64,000 bases of DNA, from the IMG/VR virus record IMGVR_UViG_3300025121_000035, positions 1 to 64,000 of that record; one strand, given 5' to 3'. Made by a program: the position numbers and the translations under genes. Below the pieces are notes generated by a model. That model was given only the letters and a program-made list of their open reading frames with translations. It had not been told where the DNA came from and did not search any database. Positions 29,131 through 38,196 of the stretch are shown piece after piece (position 1 is the first letter of the stretch; the number at the start of each line of letters is the position of its first letter). The DNA comes from a virus.

Positions 29131-30665
29131 ATTGGTTTCGCCTGTTTTTATATATAAAAATAAAAAGATTATGAACTGTAAAATATGTAATAAAAATTGT
29201 AATGGTTTAAAAGGGTTATCTATTCATTTAAAAAAGAAACATAATTATGATGATATTCACCTTAAAGAATATTATGATAAATATATTAAAAAAGAAAATG
29301 AAGGTGAATGTTATTTTTGTAATGATAATGCTATATTTTTTGGATTTAGTAAAGGTTATCATAGAATATGTAAATCTGAAAAATGTTTAGGCAAAACAAG
29401 AGCAACAGGAACATATGAATTTTTAATGTATAAATATAATTTATCAAAAGATGATGCTGTAAAATTGATGAATAAAAGATCAAAAAATAGAGGAATTAAA
29501 ATAAAAGAATCTTTGAATAAGGAATTAGAAAAAAATTCAAATTTTTATAAAGAAAAATCACACCAAACAAAAGAATACTGGATTAAAAGAGGATTTAACG
29601 AAAAAGATGCCATAAATAAATCAAAAGATATTATGGATATGATTCATGAAAAAACTTGGGAAAAAAGAAAAAAACATCCTGAATTATACGACAATGTAAA
29701 CACCACTCAATTGAAATACTGGATCGATAAAGGGTATAATGAAAATGAATCTATAGAAAAAAGAAAAGAAAGACAAAGTACATTTACATTAGAAAAATGT
29801 ATTGAAAAATATGGAGAAATAAATGGACTGAAAAAATGGAACAACAGACAAATAAATTGGAAAAAATCTATGAAAAAAAGTCTTATAGAAAACGGAAATT
29901 ATAAAAAAGATTTTTCAAATGTAGAAAAGGATTTAATTAATAATTTATTATTATCATTACCATATATAAATGAAAACAATCATTATTCATATATGAATAA
30001 ACAATTTTTTATTTATGATAAAAAAGAAAAAAGTTTTAATAGTTATGATTTTGTTTATAAAAATAAAATCATAGAATTTAATGGTGATTACTGGCATTGT
30101 AATCCAAAAATATATAAATCCGATTTTTTAAACTTAAGAAAACAAATGTATGCATATGAAATTTGGAATTATGATAAAATTAAAATATATAAAGCAAAAA
30201 ACGAAGGTTATGAAGTTTTGATAATTTGGGAAAATGAATATAAACAAAATAAAGAAAAAGTAATACAACAATGTATAAATTTCTTAAAAAATGATTAAAA
30301 AATAAATGATAAATGAAGATACATATAAAAAATTTATAGAAACATTTAAAGTTGATGATTGGGAAGTAGAAACAGATAATGGATGGTCAGATATAAATGA
30401 AATAGGTATGACTATAGAATATGATGAATGGATATTAAAAACAAAAAATACTGAATTAATAAGCGCAGATAAACATATAGTATTTAAATTTGATTATAGT
30501 GAGGTATATGTTAAAGATTTAAAAATTGGTGATGAAATTATTACCAAATTTGGTACAGAAGAAGTAATATCTGTTTATAAATCAGATAAAAAATCTAATA
30601 TGTATGATTTATCATTAAATGATAAAAATCATAGATATTATACTAATGATATATTATCACATAAT
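29023..30665 (+). other. Atypically split intein in the helicase P-loop, hosting an endonuclease gene
   Basis: The N-part (29023-29127) has 35 residues with block A only. The C-part (30306-30665) has 120 residues and carries block B (NTELISADKHIVF), block F (MYDLSLNDKNHRYYTNDIL) and the canonical C-terminal His-Asn before Ser. The break therefore falls before block B. In most natural split inteins the N-part is about 100 residues and the C-part about 35-40; short-N splits are known but rarer. The endonuclease gene lies exactly in the gap. Confidence 0.8.
29171..30298 (+). CDS. Vsr-like homing endonuclease within the fractured helicase locus
   Basis: The likely start MNCKICNKN at 29171 gives 375 residues; the frame is open slightly upstream but without a good start. 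An N-terminal zinc finger (CKIC...SIHLKKKH) and a CYFCND cysteine pair precede a helical middle. The C-terminal nuclease has SYDFVYKNKIIEFNGDYWHCNP and ends with a VLIIWENEY strand, as in Vsr/EDxHD-type enzymes reported at fractured split-intein loci. Residues after GDYWH match the endonuclease at 33049. It should cut intein-less helicase alleles and spread the split intein. Confidence 0.75.
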   Translation: MNCKICNKNCNGLKGLSIHLKKKHNYDDIHLKEYYDKYIKKENEGECYFCNDNAIFFGFSKGYHRICKSEKCLGKTRATGTYEFLMYKYNLSKDDAVKLMNKRSKNRGIKIKESLNKELEKNSNFYKEKSHQTKEYWIKRGFNEKDAINKSKDIMDMIHEKTWEKRKKHPELYDNVNTTQLKYWIDKGYNENESIEKRKERQSTFTLEKCIEKYGEINGLKKWNNRQINWKKSMKKSLIENGNYKKDFSNVEKDLINNLLLSLPYINENNHYSYMNKQFFIYDKKEKSFNSYDFVYKNKIIEFNGDYWHCNPKIYKSDFLNLRKQMYAYEIWNYDKIKIYKAKNEGYEVLIIWENEYKQNKEKVIQQCINFLKND

Positions 30666-31394
30666 TCAATGTGGTTACAAAATATAGCTCACCATATTGC
30701 AGATGAAGGTTATAATGTTGTATTCGTAACATTAGAAATGGCTTCTTATAAAGTAATGAAAAGAATGGGATCAATGAGATTAAAAATTGATTCTACACAA
30801 TATGATGATTTAAGCAAAGATTCTACATTTATTAAAAATAAAATTAATGAATTAAAATCTATGTCAACTGGTAATAAATTATTTGATACTGGAAAAACAG
30901 GTAAAATATTTGTTAAAAAATATCCTACTAGTGATTGTTCAGTTACTGATTTAGAAAATTATATTAAAAAGTTCGAGCAAAGTAAAAAACTTAAAATAGA
31001 TGTTATGATTATAGATTATATAAATATTATGTCTATTGAAAAGGGATTTAATCTAGATACGATGTTATATCTTAAAGGAAAACATTTAGCAGAAGGTATA
31101 AGAAGATTAGGTGATAAATATGATATTTGTATGATTACAGCAACACAAACAGATAAATCCGTATGGGGAGCAAATGATATAAATCTTGATGATATACCAG
31201 AAAGTAAAGCAATCGCGGAAGCTGCTGATAGTGTGTGGGCTATTATTAGAAATCCACAAATGAAAAAAGAAAATATTTATAGATTAAAAATTTTAAAACT
31301 AAGAGATGGTGAACATCATGAAGAACAAATAAAATTTGATTTTAATACTAAATATTTAACTATGGAAAACGATATTTTAGTCGGTACAAAATAA
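30306..31394 (+). CDS. gp41/DnaB-type helicase, C-intein plus C-terminal extein
   Basis: Residues 1-120 of this 362-residue product are the C-part of the split intein, ending YYTNDILSHN. The extein starts at Ser121 and carries the remaining RecA-fold of the helicase: VVFVTLEMA, the Walker B-like VMIIDYINIM, ITATQTDKSVWG and the hexamer-interface AEAADSVWAII. With the N-terminal half it makes a helicase of about 447 residues, near the length of T4 gp41 (475). It would unwind the fork with UvsX and primase partners not seen in this window. Confidence 0.88.
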   Translation: MINEDTYKKFIETFKVDDWEVETDNGWSDINEIGMTIEYDEWILKTKNTELISADKHIVFKFDYSEVYVKDLKIGDEIITKFGTEEVISVYKSDKKSNMYDLSLNDKNHRYYTNDILSHNSMWLQNIAHHIADEGYNVVFVTLEMASYKVMKRMGSMRLKIDSTQYDDLSKDSTFIKNKINELKSMSTGNKLFDTGKTGKIFVKKYPTSDCSVTDLENYIKKFEQSKKLKIDVMIIDYINIMSIEKGFNLDTMLYLKGKHLAEGIRRLGDKYDICMITATQTDKSVWGANDINLDDIPESKAIAEAADSVWAIIRNPQMKKENIYRLKILKLRDGEHHEEQIKFDFNTKYLTMENDILVGTK

Positions 31395-31405
31395 TAATTA
31401 TAAAT

Positions 31406-32122
31406 ATGTCAAAACCAAAAGATGATAATTACATAAATTTTGATGATGAAGAAGATGAAAAAGATTTAATAAAAAATATTATTAATGATAATGATGATAT
31501 TGAAGATGATGATGATAATATTGATATTATTATAGATTTAGATGATGATATTATAGAATTAGAAGAAGATTTTATAAATTCAGATGATGTTGAAGATATA
31601 GGTGATGGTGATAGTGATAAATTTGACTTAATGTACAGATTTAATACTAATAAACATAAACAAGAAGGTAAACATCGATTACAAAGAGATACTATATTTA
31701 AAGGAAAATTAGATAAAAAAGATGAAAATTCAGATATTAATAATACATATCAAGATACTTCCAATGAATATGGAGATATAGTTAATTTTCTTAATGATTA
31801 TGATGATGCTGATGATCATTTAAATCAAAATAATTTAACTAAAGATGTTTATGATATATTAAAAACAAAAACAGATTTAGATTTCAAACAAAATAGAAGA
31901 AAACCTAATAAAGAAACTTTTAATGAATATTATAGTTTATTATTAAAAGAATTAGGTTTCAGATATACAAGATCTGAAATATTTGTAGAATTATCCTATT
32001 ATTTTACAGATAACATTTTTAATATGTTTAAATTATTAGATAAAAAACCAGCTACAATAATAATTAAAGAATTATTACAAAAAGGATACTTAAAAAATTT
32101 AGATGGAATAAATTTTTTATAA
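31406..32122 (+). CDS. Acidic protein of the replication block
   Basis: In this 238-residue protein residues 10-75 are extremely acidic (long Asp/Glu/Ile stretches such as DDNIDIIIDLDDDIIELEED), followed by a mixed region and a helical C-terminal domain from about residue 150 (KPNKETFNEYYSLLLKELGF). The acidic part could mimic DNA or bind a basic partner. Position between helicase and ribonucleotide reductase suggests a replication accessory role. Family not recognised. Confidence 0.5.
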   Translation: MSKPKDDNYINFDDEEDEKDLIKNIINDNDDIEDDDDNIDIIIDLDDDIIELEEDFINSDDVEDIGDGDSDKFDLMYRFNTNKHKQEGKHRLQRDTIFKGKLDKKDENSDINNTYQDTSNEYGDIVNFLNDYDDADDHLNQNNLTKDVYDILKTKTDLDFKQNRRKPNKETFNEYYSLLLKELGFRYTRSEIFVELSYYFTDNIFNMFKLLDKKPATIIIKELLQKGYLKNLDGINFL

Positions 32123-32140
32123 AAAAATTAAAATTATAAC

Positions 32141-32998
32141 ATGAATAAATACAATAGAAAAGAGGTAGAAATAGAAGCTCTTAAATATTTTAATGATGAT
32201 TCATTAGCAAAAGATGTATGGATTAATAAATATGCATTAAAAGATTCAATTGGTAATATATATGAATTAACACCAATTGATATGCATAAAAGATTAGCTA
32301 AAGAACTTAATAGAATAGAAGAAAAATATCCTAATCCTTTATCAGAAGAAAAAATCTTTAATCTTATTAAAGATTTTAAATATATTGTACCACAAGGTGG
32401 ACCAATGTCAGGCATTGGTAATAATTTACAAACTGTATCTTTATCTAATTGTTTTGTGATTGGTAATACATCTGATAGTTATGGAGGTATTACTATGACA
32501 GATCAACAACAAGTTCAATTAATGAAACGTAGAGGTGGTGTAGGTCATGATTTATCACATATAAGACCAAAAGGAAGTCCTGTTAAAAACAGTGCTTTAA
32601 CATCTACTGGTGTAGTTCCATTTATGGAAAGATTTTCTAATTCTACTAAAGAAGTAGCACAAGATGGAAGAAGAGGTGCCTTAATGTTAAGTTGTTTTGC
32701 GCCAGATACTTATGTATTGGTAGATTATGGTTGGGATCAAATTATCAATGTTATCCAAAAAATTAAAAATGGTGAAACAATTAAAGCTTGGACACACAAT
32801 GGATTTGAAAACATCACAGATATACAAGAATTTAAAAATAGAGATATTTATGAAATTGAAACAGAAAATGGTAAAAAAATTAAAGTTACACCAGATCATA
32901 AATTTATGGTAAGAAATATAATTACAGGTGAAGAATATTTAAAAGCCATAATTGATGTAGATGTAATAAATGAAGAATTGATTTTTTATTTAGATTAA
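32141..32998 (+). CDS. nrdJ: Class II ribonucleotide reductase NrdJ, N-terminal extein plus N-intein
   Basis: In this 285-residue product residues 1-184 are the N-terminal part of the adenosylcobalamin-dependent reductase, with QGGPMSGIGN, SLSNCFV (an active-site Cys), MKRRGGVGHDLSHIRP and the end RRGALMLS. An intein begins at Cys185 (CFAPDTYVLV), with block B KKIKVTPDHKFMV, and stops at TAA after 101 residues. The partner half starts at 34041. The split position is the usual one for split inteins (long N, short C). A free-standing endonuclease gene sits between the halves. Confidence 0.88.
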   Translation: MNKYNRKEVEIEALKYFNDDSLAKDVWINKYALKDSIGNIYELTPIDMHKRLAKELNRIEEKYPNPLSEEKIFNLIKDFKYIVPQGGPMSGIGNNLQTVSLSNCFVIGNTSDSYGGITMTDQQQVQLMKRRGGVGHDLSHIRPKGSPVKNSALTSTGVVPFMERFSNSTKEVAQDGRRGALMLSCFAPDTYVLVDYGWDQIINVIQKIKNGETIKAWTHNGFENITDIQEFKNRDIYEIETENGKKIKVTPDHKFMVRNIITGEEYLKAIIDVDVINEELIFYLD

Positions 32999-33006
32999 GA
33001 AAAAAC

Positions 33007-33044
33007 AGAGTGTTTTATATTTATATATAACAATAAAACACTCT
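33007..33044 (+). promoter_or_regulatory. Stem-loop directly before the endonuclease start
   Basis: The perfect arms AGAGTGTTTTA and TAAAACACTCT are separated by a short A/T loop and end four bases before the ATG at 33049. Hairpins that hide the start are used by T4 homing-endonuclease genes to keep their translation low, and this could do the same. A terminator is less likely because no T-run follows. Confidence 0.5.
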
Positions 33045-33048
33045 AAAA

Positions 33049-34032
33049 ATGAAAATTAAATTATTGAAAATTAAAGAAAATGAAAAAATAGTTTTATATA
33101 AAATAAATCAAGATACTTTTACAATAAATGAAAAAACGTTTAAATGTAAAAAAAATACGTCAAATTTAAGTTGTTATTTAAATTCTATAAATTATAGTTT
33201 AATTGATTTATTAAATGTTTCAATAGAAAATAATAAATGTTTAAATTGTAATAATATAATTGACAATAATAGATTTGAAAGAAATACTTTTTTTACTTAT
33301 AAATTTTGTTCAAAATGTAATAACCATAACATTTTGAAAAAATATAAAAAAACTAAATGTATTATATGTGATAAAATAATTTTTTATAAAGATATTATAT
33401 ATTCAACTTGTGGTAATGACAATTGTTTACAAACTCATAGAAATAATATAAATAATAACATTAAAAAAACACATTGGACTAAAAAGGAAAATGTACAAGA
33501 TATTTATTTTAAAAGAAGTAATAAAAGATTAGATAATGATAAAAAATTAAATAGAAAATATACAGCTTGGAATAAGGGAAAAATTGGAATATATTCTAAA
33601 GAAACAATAGAAAAAATCAGAAATGCTACTATAAAACAAATGAAAGAAGGAAGAATTAAAAAAACTAAACAAGAAAAAGTATTTGAACAATTTTTAATTC
33701 ATAATAATATAAAATATATTTATTCATTCATCTATAAAAAAAGACAATTTGATTTCTTTTTAAAAGATTATAATTTAATAATAGAATTACAAGGAGATTA
33801 TTGGCACGCAAATCCTAATTTTTGGGATGTTAATGATGATGATGATACAAAGAAAAAATTATACGAAACACAAAAAATGAAAATAAAAGATGATATTATT
33901 AAAAAAGAATTAATAAACAAATCTAAATATAGTTTTATTGAATTTTGGGAGTATGATATTTATAATAATTTTATAAGTGTTATACAAACTTTAACTAATA
34001 ATTTTAATATAAAATTAAAAAATAATAATTAA
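33049..34032 (+). CDS. Vsr-like homing endonuclease within the fractured nrdJ locus
   Basis: The 327-residue protein has N-terminal cysteine pairs CLNC and CSKC, then CIIC, typical of zinc-stabilised DNA-binding modules. A NUMOD-like stretch (AWNKGKIGIYSKETIEKIRNA) precedes the C-terminal nuclease, which has FDFFLKDYNLIIELQGDYWHANP and the final strand SFIEFWEYDIY. Its nuclease domain is clearly related to the endonuclease at 29171, with the shared GDYWH(C/A)NP motif. It begins 50 nt after the N-intein stop and ends 8 nt before the C-intein start. Confidence 0.75.
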   Translation: MKIKLLKIKENEKIVLYKINQDTFTINEKTFKCKKNTSNLSCYLNSINYSLIDLLNVSIENNKCLNCNNIIDNNRFERNTFFTYKFCSKCNNHNILKKYKKTKCIICDKIIFYKDIIYSTCGNDNCLQTHRNNINNNIKKTHWTKKENVQDIYFKRSNKRLDNDKKLNRKYTAWNKGKIGIYSKETIEKIRNATIKQMKEGRIKKTKQEKVFEQFLIHNNIKYIYSFIYKKRQFDFFLKDYNLIIELQGDYWHANPNFWDVNDDDDTKKKLYETQKMKIKDDIIKKELINKSKYSFIEFWEYDIYNNFISVIQTLTNNFNIKLKNNN

Positions 34033-34040
34033 AAAATAAT

Positions 34041-37000
34041 ATGAAAAAAACATATAGTAAAATACTAAAAATTAATAAAAAAGGTAAGGGTAATGTATAT
34101 GATTTTACAGTTCAAAATACACATAGAATTCTAGCTAATAATTTTTATACATCTAATTGTAGTATTAATCATCCTGATGCAGAAGATTTTATAGATGCTA
34201 AATTAGTAGCTGGTAAAGTAACAGGTGCTAATGTATCTGTTAAATTAACTGATGAATTTATGAAAGCTGTAAAATCAGATTCAGATTATTATCAAACTTT
34301 TCCTATTAATTATGACATATCATCTTATACTGATAGATCTAATCTTAAATATGGAGTTATAGAGGAACATAGTTTTCATAATATTGTAAATGATACTTTT
34401 GAAAAAGTTCAAGTTAAAAAAATCAAAGCTAAAGATTTATGGGAAAAAATTATTCATAATGCTTGGAAATCTGCTGAACCTGGTTTAATGTTTTGGGACA
34501 CTATTGAAAGAGAAGCAATACCAGATTGTTATAAAGAGTTTGGTTTTAAGACAGTTAGCACAAATCCGTGCATTGTAGGAGATACATTAATTGCAGTTGC
34601 TGATGGTCGAAATTATGTATCAATAAAACAATTAGCAGAAGAAAATAAAGATATTCCAGTATATTCATCAGATGATAATGGCAATCTTGTTATTAAAACT
34701 ATGAGAAATCCACGAATAACTGGATATAATAAACAAATTTATAAAATTACAATAGAAGGTGGTCATACAATAAGAGTAACAGATAATCATAAATTTATAC
34801 TTAAAAGTGGTATTGATAAAGAAGCAAAAGATTTAAAATATGGTGATAGTTTACAAATATTAAATAAAGTTAATTATTTTGCTAAAAATAATTCAAATTC
34901 TTATTATTCACTATCATCTAATGGTAAAGGCTATAAGGAACATCATCATATAGCTGAATATAATATTGGTCGTAAATTATTTGAAAATGAAGTTGTTCAT
35001 CATATAGATTATATTGGTAAAAATAATAACCCAAATAATTTAGAAGTGATGACTAAAAAAGAACATGATACGTTACATATTAAAGATATGTTAAGTGATA
35101 AAAACCCATATCATAAAATGACTGATGATTGGAAATTTAATTTTGCATCACATCCTGGCGAAACAAATCCTAATTTCAGTGGATTATCAAATAATGATAT
35201 TAAAAACCATGCAATTTTACTAACAAAAAAATTAAATAGAAGATTTAGTAAAAAAGATTGGATTGATTATGCAAAAGAAAATAATTTACCACAATATTTT
35301 AGTTCATTTAGGTTATTTGATACAATTATATCATTATCTAAATTAGTTGCTAGTGAACTTGATATTAAATTTATACATGATGATCCTAGATTAGTTAAAT
35401 CTTATAATAATGCTTTAGATAATGGTTATAATGCTGAAATCAAAGATAATATGGTTATTGTTGAAAAAATATGTGAAAATTGTGAAGAATCATTTTGGGT
35501 AGATTACCAAAAAAGAGAAATATCATTTTGTTCACATAAATGTGCATTAAAATATATTAATAACAATAAAGAAATAGATATTAAAAGATCAAATTCATTA
35601 AATAATACTTATAATAAAAAAGGAGAAATAACTAAAGAAACACAATTAAAAATTTATTCTGATTTAAAATTCGAATTAGGTAGAACACCTTTATTAAAAG
35701 AATGGGAAAATGAATGTAAAAATAATAATGTTCCTTTTAGACTAAAAACAAAATATGGGTTTAATTCATTTAAAAAAATAAAAGAATCTTCTGATTTTTA
35801 TAACCATAAAGTAATATCTATTGAATTAGATGGTTTTGAAGATGTTTATAACGGGACTGTTGATGATACACATAAATTTTATGCTGGTGGATTTGAAGAA
35901 AAAACAAAATCAGGTAAGTCGAAGACAATCAGTGTGTTACAAGAAAATTGCGGAGAGATTCCGTTAAATCCATATGATTCTTGCCGACTATTAGCTATAA
36001 ATTTATATTCATATGTTGATAATCCTTTTACAAAAGATGCTAAATTTAATTTTAAATTATTTAAAGAACATACTCAATATGCACAAAGATTTATGGATGA
36101 TATTGTTGATTTAGAAATTGAAAAAATTGATGAAATTTTGAAAAAAATTGATGCAGATCCTGAACCTGAAGAAATGAAAATTGTTGAAAGAAATCTATGG
36201 ATAAAAATTAAAGAAAAAGCTATTCAAGGTAGACGAACTGGATTAGGTATTACTTCTGAGGGCGATATGTTAGCTGCACTTGGTATTATTTATGGAACAC
36301 CTGAAGCAACTGAATTTGCAGAAAAAATTCATAAAACATTAACAATAGAGGCCTATAAATCTACTATTATTATGGCAGAAGAAAGAGGTGCTTTTTTAGT
36401 ATGGGATTTTGAAAAAGAATATAATAATCCATTTATTCAAAGAATTATGGGTGAATTAGATGAAGATTTTTTACATCGTTATAAAATAAAAGGTAGAAGA
36501 AATATAGCATTATTAACTATTGCTCCTACAGGTTCTGTATCCATAATGACACAAACTACTTCTGGTATTGAACCAGTATATTTAGTTTCTTATAAAAGAA
36601 AAAGAAAAATTAATCCTAATGATAAAAATGCAAGTATTGATTATACTGATAGTGAAGGAATAGCTTGGGAAAGATATAATGTATTTCATCCTAAATTTAA
36701 AATTTGGGCTGATATTAATGGTTATGATTCAACTAAATTAGAAAAATTAACATCTGAAGAATTAGATGTAATAATTAAAAAATCACCTTACTATAAAGCT
36801 ACATCTAATGACGTTGATTGGGTCGAAAAAGTTAAAATGCAAGGTGCTATTCAAAAATGGGTTGATCATTCAATATCTGTAACAGTTAATTTACCAAATG
36901 ATGTTACTGAAGATATAGTATCAAAAGTATATCAAACTGGTTGGGAATATGGATGTAAAGGTATTACAGTATATCGTGATGGTTCTAGAGATGGTGTTTT

Positions 37001-37595
37001 AGAAACTAATAAACCTGAACAAAAAGTTAATATTTTTAGAGAAATTAATGCACCACGTAGACCTAAAAATCTTAAATGTGAAGTTATAAGATTTAATAAT
37101 AAAGGTGAAAAATGGATTGGTTTTTTAGGTCTTTTAGAAAATAAACCTTATGAAGTTTTCAGTGGATTATTAGAAGCTGTTAATATACCTAATTATGTAG
37201 ATTATGGTGAAATAGTTAAAATAAAAAAAGAAGAAGGTGAAATAAATTCTAGATATGATTTTAAATATATTGATAAAGATGGTTATACTCAAACATTTAA
37301 TGGATTATCTAGAGCATTTAATCGTGAATATTGGAATGTTGGTCGTATGATAAGTGGAATTTTAAGACACGGTATGCCTTTACCTAATGTTATGAGAATT
37401 ATTGACAAATTAGATTTTGGAGAAAATTCAAATGATATAACTTCATGGAAAGCTGGTATTAAGAGAATGTTAAAAAAATACATTAAAGATGGAACTTCTG
37501 TTCATGGTTCTAAATGTCCTCAATGTGGAAATACAGAATTGATGTTTAAGGAAGGGTGTGTTAGCTGCGAATGTGGTTGGAGTAAATGTGATTAA
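34041..37595 (+). CDS. nrdJ: NrdJ C-intein plus C-terminal extein, containing a second intein
   Basis: In this 1184-residue product residues 1-39 are the C-part of the split intein. Residues 40-176 and 637-1184 are reductase; 177-636 are a contiguous intein. Reductase motifs are CSINHPDAEDF, VSTNP joined to CGEIPLNPYDSC, the radical-site region and GCKGITVYRDGSRDG. A TSCPD domain (about 1000-1110) and the cysteine tail CPQCG...CVSCECGWSKC follow, as in NrdJ. After both splicing events the enzyme has about 870 residues. It makes dNTPs using host cobalamin; thioredoxin at 41210 is a likely electron donor. Confidence 0.9.
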   Translation: MKKTYSKILKINKKGKGNVYDFTVQNTHRILANNFYTSNCSINHPDAEDFIDAKLVAGKVTGANVSVKLTDEFMKAVKSDSDYYQTFPINYDISSYTDRSNLKYGVIEEHSFHNIVNDTFEKVQVKKIKAKDLWEKIIHNAWKSAEPGLMFWDTIEREAIPDCYKEFGFKTVSTNPCIVGDTLIAVADGRNYVSIKQLAEENKDIPVYSSDDNGNLVIKTMRNPRITGYNKQIYKITIEGGHTIRVTDNHKFILKSGIDKEAKDLKYGDSLQILNKVNYFAKNNSNSYYSLSSNGKGYKEHHHIAEYNIGRKLFENEVVHHIDYIGKNNNPNNLEVMTKKEHDTLHIKDMLSDKNPYHKMTDDWKFNFASHPGETNPNFSGLSNNDIKNHAILLTKKLNRRFSKKDWIDYAKENNLPQYFSSFRLFDTIISLSKLVASELDIKFIHDDPRLVKSYNNALDNGYNAEIKDNMVIVEKICENCEESFWVDYQKREISFCSHKCALKYINNNKEIDIKRSNSLNNTYNKKGEITKETQLKIYSDLKFELGRTPLLKEWENECKNNNVPFRLKTKYGFNSFKKIKESSDFYNHKVISIELDGFEDVYNGTVDDTHKFYAGGFEEKTKSGKSKTISVLQENCGEIPLNPYDSCRLLAINLYSYVDNPFTKDAKFNFKLFKEHTQYAQRFMDDIVDLEIEKIDEILKKIDADPEPEEMKIVERNLWIKIKEKAIQGRRTGLGITSEGDMLAALGIIYGTPEATEFAEKIHKTLTIEAYKSTIIMAEERGAFLVWDFEKEYNNPFIQRIMGELDEDFLHRYKIKGRRNIALLTIAPTGSVSIMTQTTSGIEPVYLVSYKRKRKINPNDKNASIDYTDSEGIAWERYNVFHPKFKIWADINGYDSTKLEKLTSEELDVIIKKSPYYKATSNDVDWVEKVKMQGAIQKWVDHSISVTVNLPNDVTEDIVSKVYQTGWEYGCKGITVYRDGSRDGVLETNKPEQKVNIFREINAPRRPKNLKCEVIRFNNKGEKWIGFLGLLENKPYEVFSGLLEAVNIPNYVDYGEIVKIKKEEGEINSRYDFKYIDKDGYTQTFNGLSRAFNREYWNVGRMISGILRHGMPLPNVMRIIDKLDFGENSNDITSWKAGIKRMLKKYIKDGTSVHGSKCPQCGNTELMFKEGCVSCECGWSKCD
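34569..35948 (+). other. Contiguous intein with HNH endonuclease domain in nrdJ
   Basis: The 460-residue intein starts CIVGDTLIAV (block A), with block B GGHTIRVTDNHKFI. It carries an HNH-type domain with HHHIAEYNIGRKLFENE, VVHHIDYIGKNNNPNNLE and KKEHDTLH. Block F is VYNGTVDDTHKFYAGG, and the C-terminus is LQEN before the reductase Cys of CGEIPL. It sits at the active-site cysteine, a strongly conserved site. The penultimate residue is Glu instead of His, and 18 residues separate block F from the end. Confidence 0.85.
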
Positions 37596-37617
37596 TTTGA
37601 TTTTAATAATTATTTTT

Positions 37618-37651
37618 AAGGTCTATTGAATAATTTTCAATAGACTTTTTT
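37618..37651 (+). terminator. Intrinsic terminator after nrdJ
   Basis: The stem GTCTATTGAA/TTCAATAGAC with a TAATT-type loop is followed by a run of six T. It ends the uvsX-gp41-nrdJ transcription unit and precedes the cluster of MKTFKQYNES-family genes. Confidence 0.8.
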
Positions 37652-37664
37652 ATATATATGTAAT

Positions 37665-38153
37665 ATGAAAACATTTAAACAATATAACGAGTCAATAAAA
37701 GATTTACTTCAACCGAAATCTAATGATGAAATAATTAAAGCATTAGAAGGTTTATCTGATTCAGATAAGATAAAACAAATAATTATAAATCAATTAGATT
37801 ATGATTTATTACCAGAAAATTTAGTTGTTGATGGTGATTTATTTTGTAATAATAAAAGATTAACTAGTTTACCTGATAATTTAGTTGTTAATGGTTATTT
37901 AAATTGTAGTTTTAATGAATTAACTATTTTACCAAAAAATTTAACTGTTAATGGTGATTTAGATTGTAGATATAATAAGTTAACTAGTTTGCCTGAAAAT
38001 TTAGTTGTTGATGGTTATTTAAATTGTAGAAATAATCAATTAACTAGTTTGCCTGAAAATTTAGTTGTTGATGGTTATTTAGATTGTAGAAATAATCCTT
38101 TACTAGAAGATATTAAAAAACCAAAAGGTGTAACAGGATACTTTTATAATTAA
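37665..38153 (+). CDS. MKTFKQYNES-family leucine-rich-like repeat protein
   Basis: The 162-residue protein has the leader MKTFKQYNES, the helical module KSNDEIIKALEGLSDSDK...QLDYDLLP, then five repeats of about 20 residues in the pattern LPxNLxVxGxLxCxxNxLTS. The repeated strand 'VVDGDLFC/VVNGYLNC' suggests a curved beta-solenoid with a Cys ladder. It closes with PKGVTGYF. The DNA of the last repeats is nearly identical, pointing to recent duplication. Confidence 0.75.
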   Translation: MKTFKQYNESIKDLLQPKSNDEIIKALEGLSDSDKIKQIIINQLDYDLLPENLVVDGDLFCNNKRLTSLPDNLVVNGYLNCSFNELTILPKNLTVNGDLDCRYNKLTSLPENLVVDGYLNCRNNQLTSLPENLVVDGYLDCRNNPLLEDIKKPKGVTGYFYN

Positions 38154-38160
38154 TTTTTGA

Positions 38161-38173
38161 ATTTAATATATAC
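38161..38173 (+). promoter_or_regulatory. ATTTAATATATAC box, possible promoter
   Basis: The box ends 23 nt before the ATG at 38197. The whole leader (box, then CATATGTTAAAACAA, then AAATATG) is duplicated almost exactly before 38687, which supports 38197 rather than 38176 as the start of the gene. Confidence 0.35.
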
Positions 38174-38196
38174 ATATGTTAAAACAAGAACTAAAT

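Larger units (their letters stand above)
32693..34157 (+). other. Split intein of NrdJ with endonuclease gene between halves
   Basis: The N-part (32693-32995, 101 residues) has blocks A and B. The C-part (34041-34157, 39 residues) has block F (NVYDFTVQNTHRILANNF) and ends TSN before Cys. The penultimate residue is Ser, not the usual His, so Asn cyclisation may be slower or use another proton donor. The insertion point lies between ALMLS and CSINHPDAEDF of the reductase. Confidence 0.8.

Noticed and set aside
28408-37595. Helicase and ribonucleotide reductase read as frameshifted or broken genes
   Set aside because: Each break coincides exactly with intein ends bearing correct Cys/Asn and block motifs, and with an endonuclease gene between the halves.
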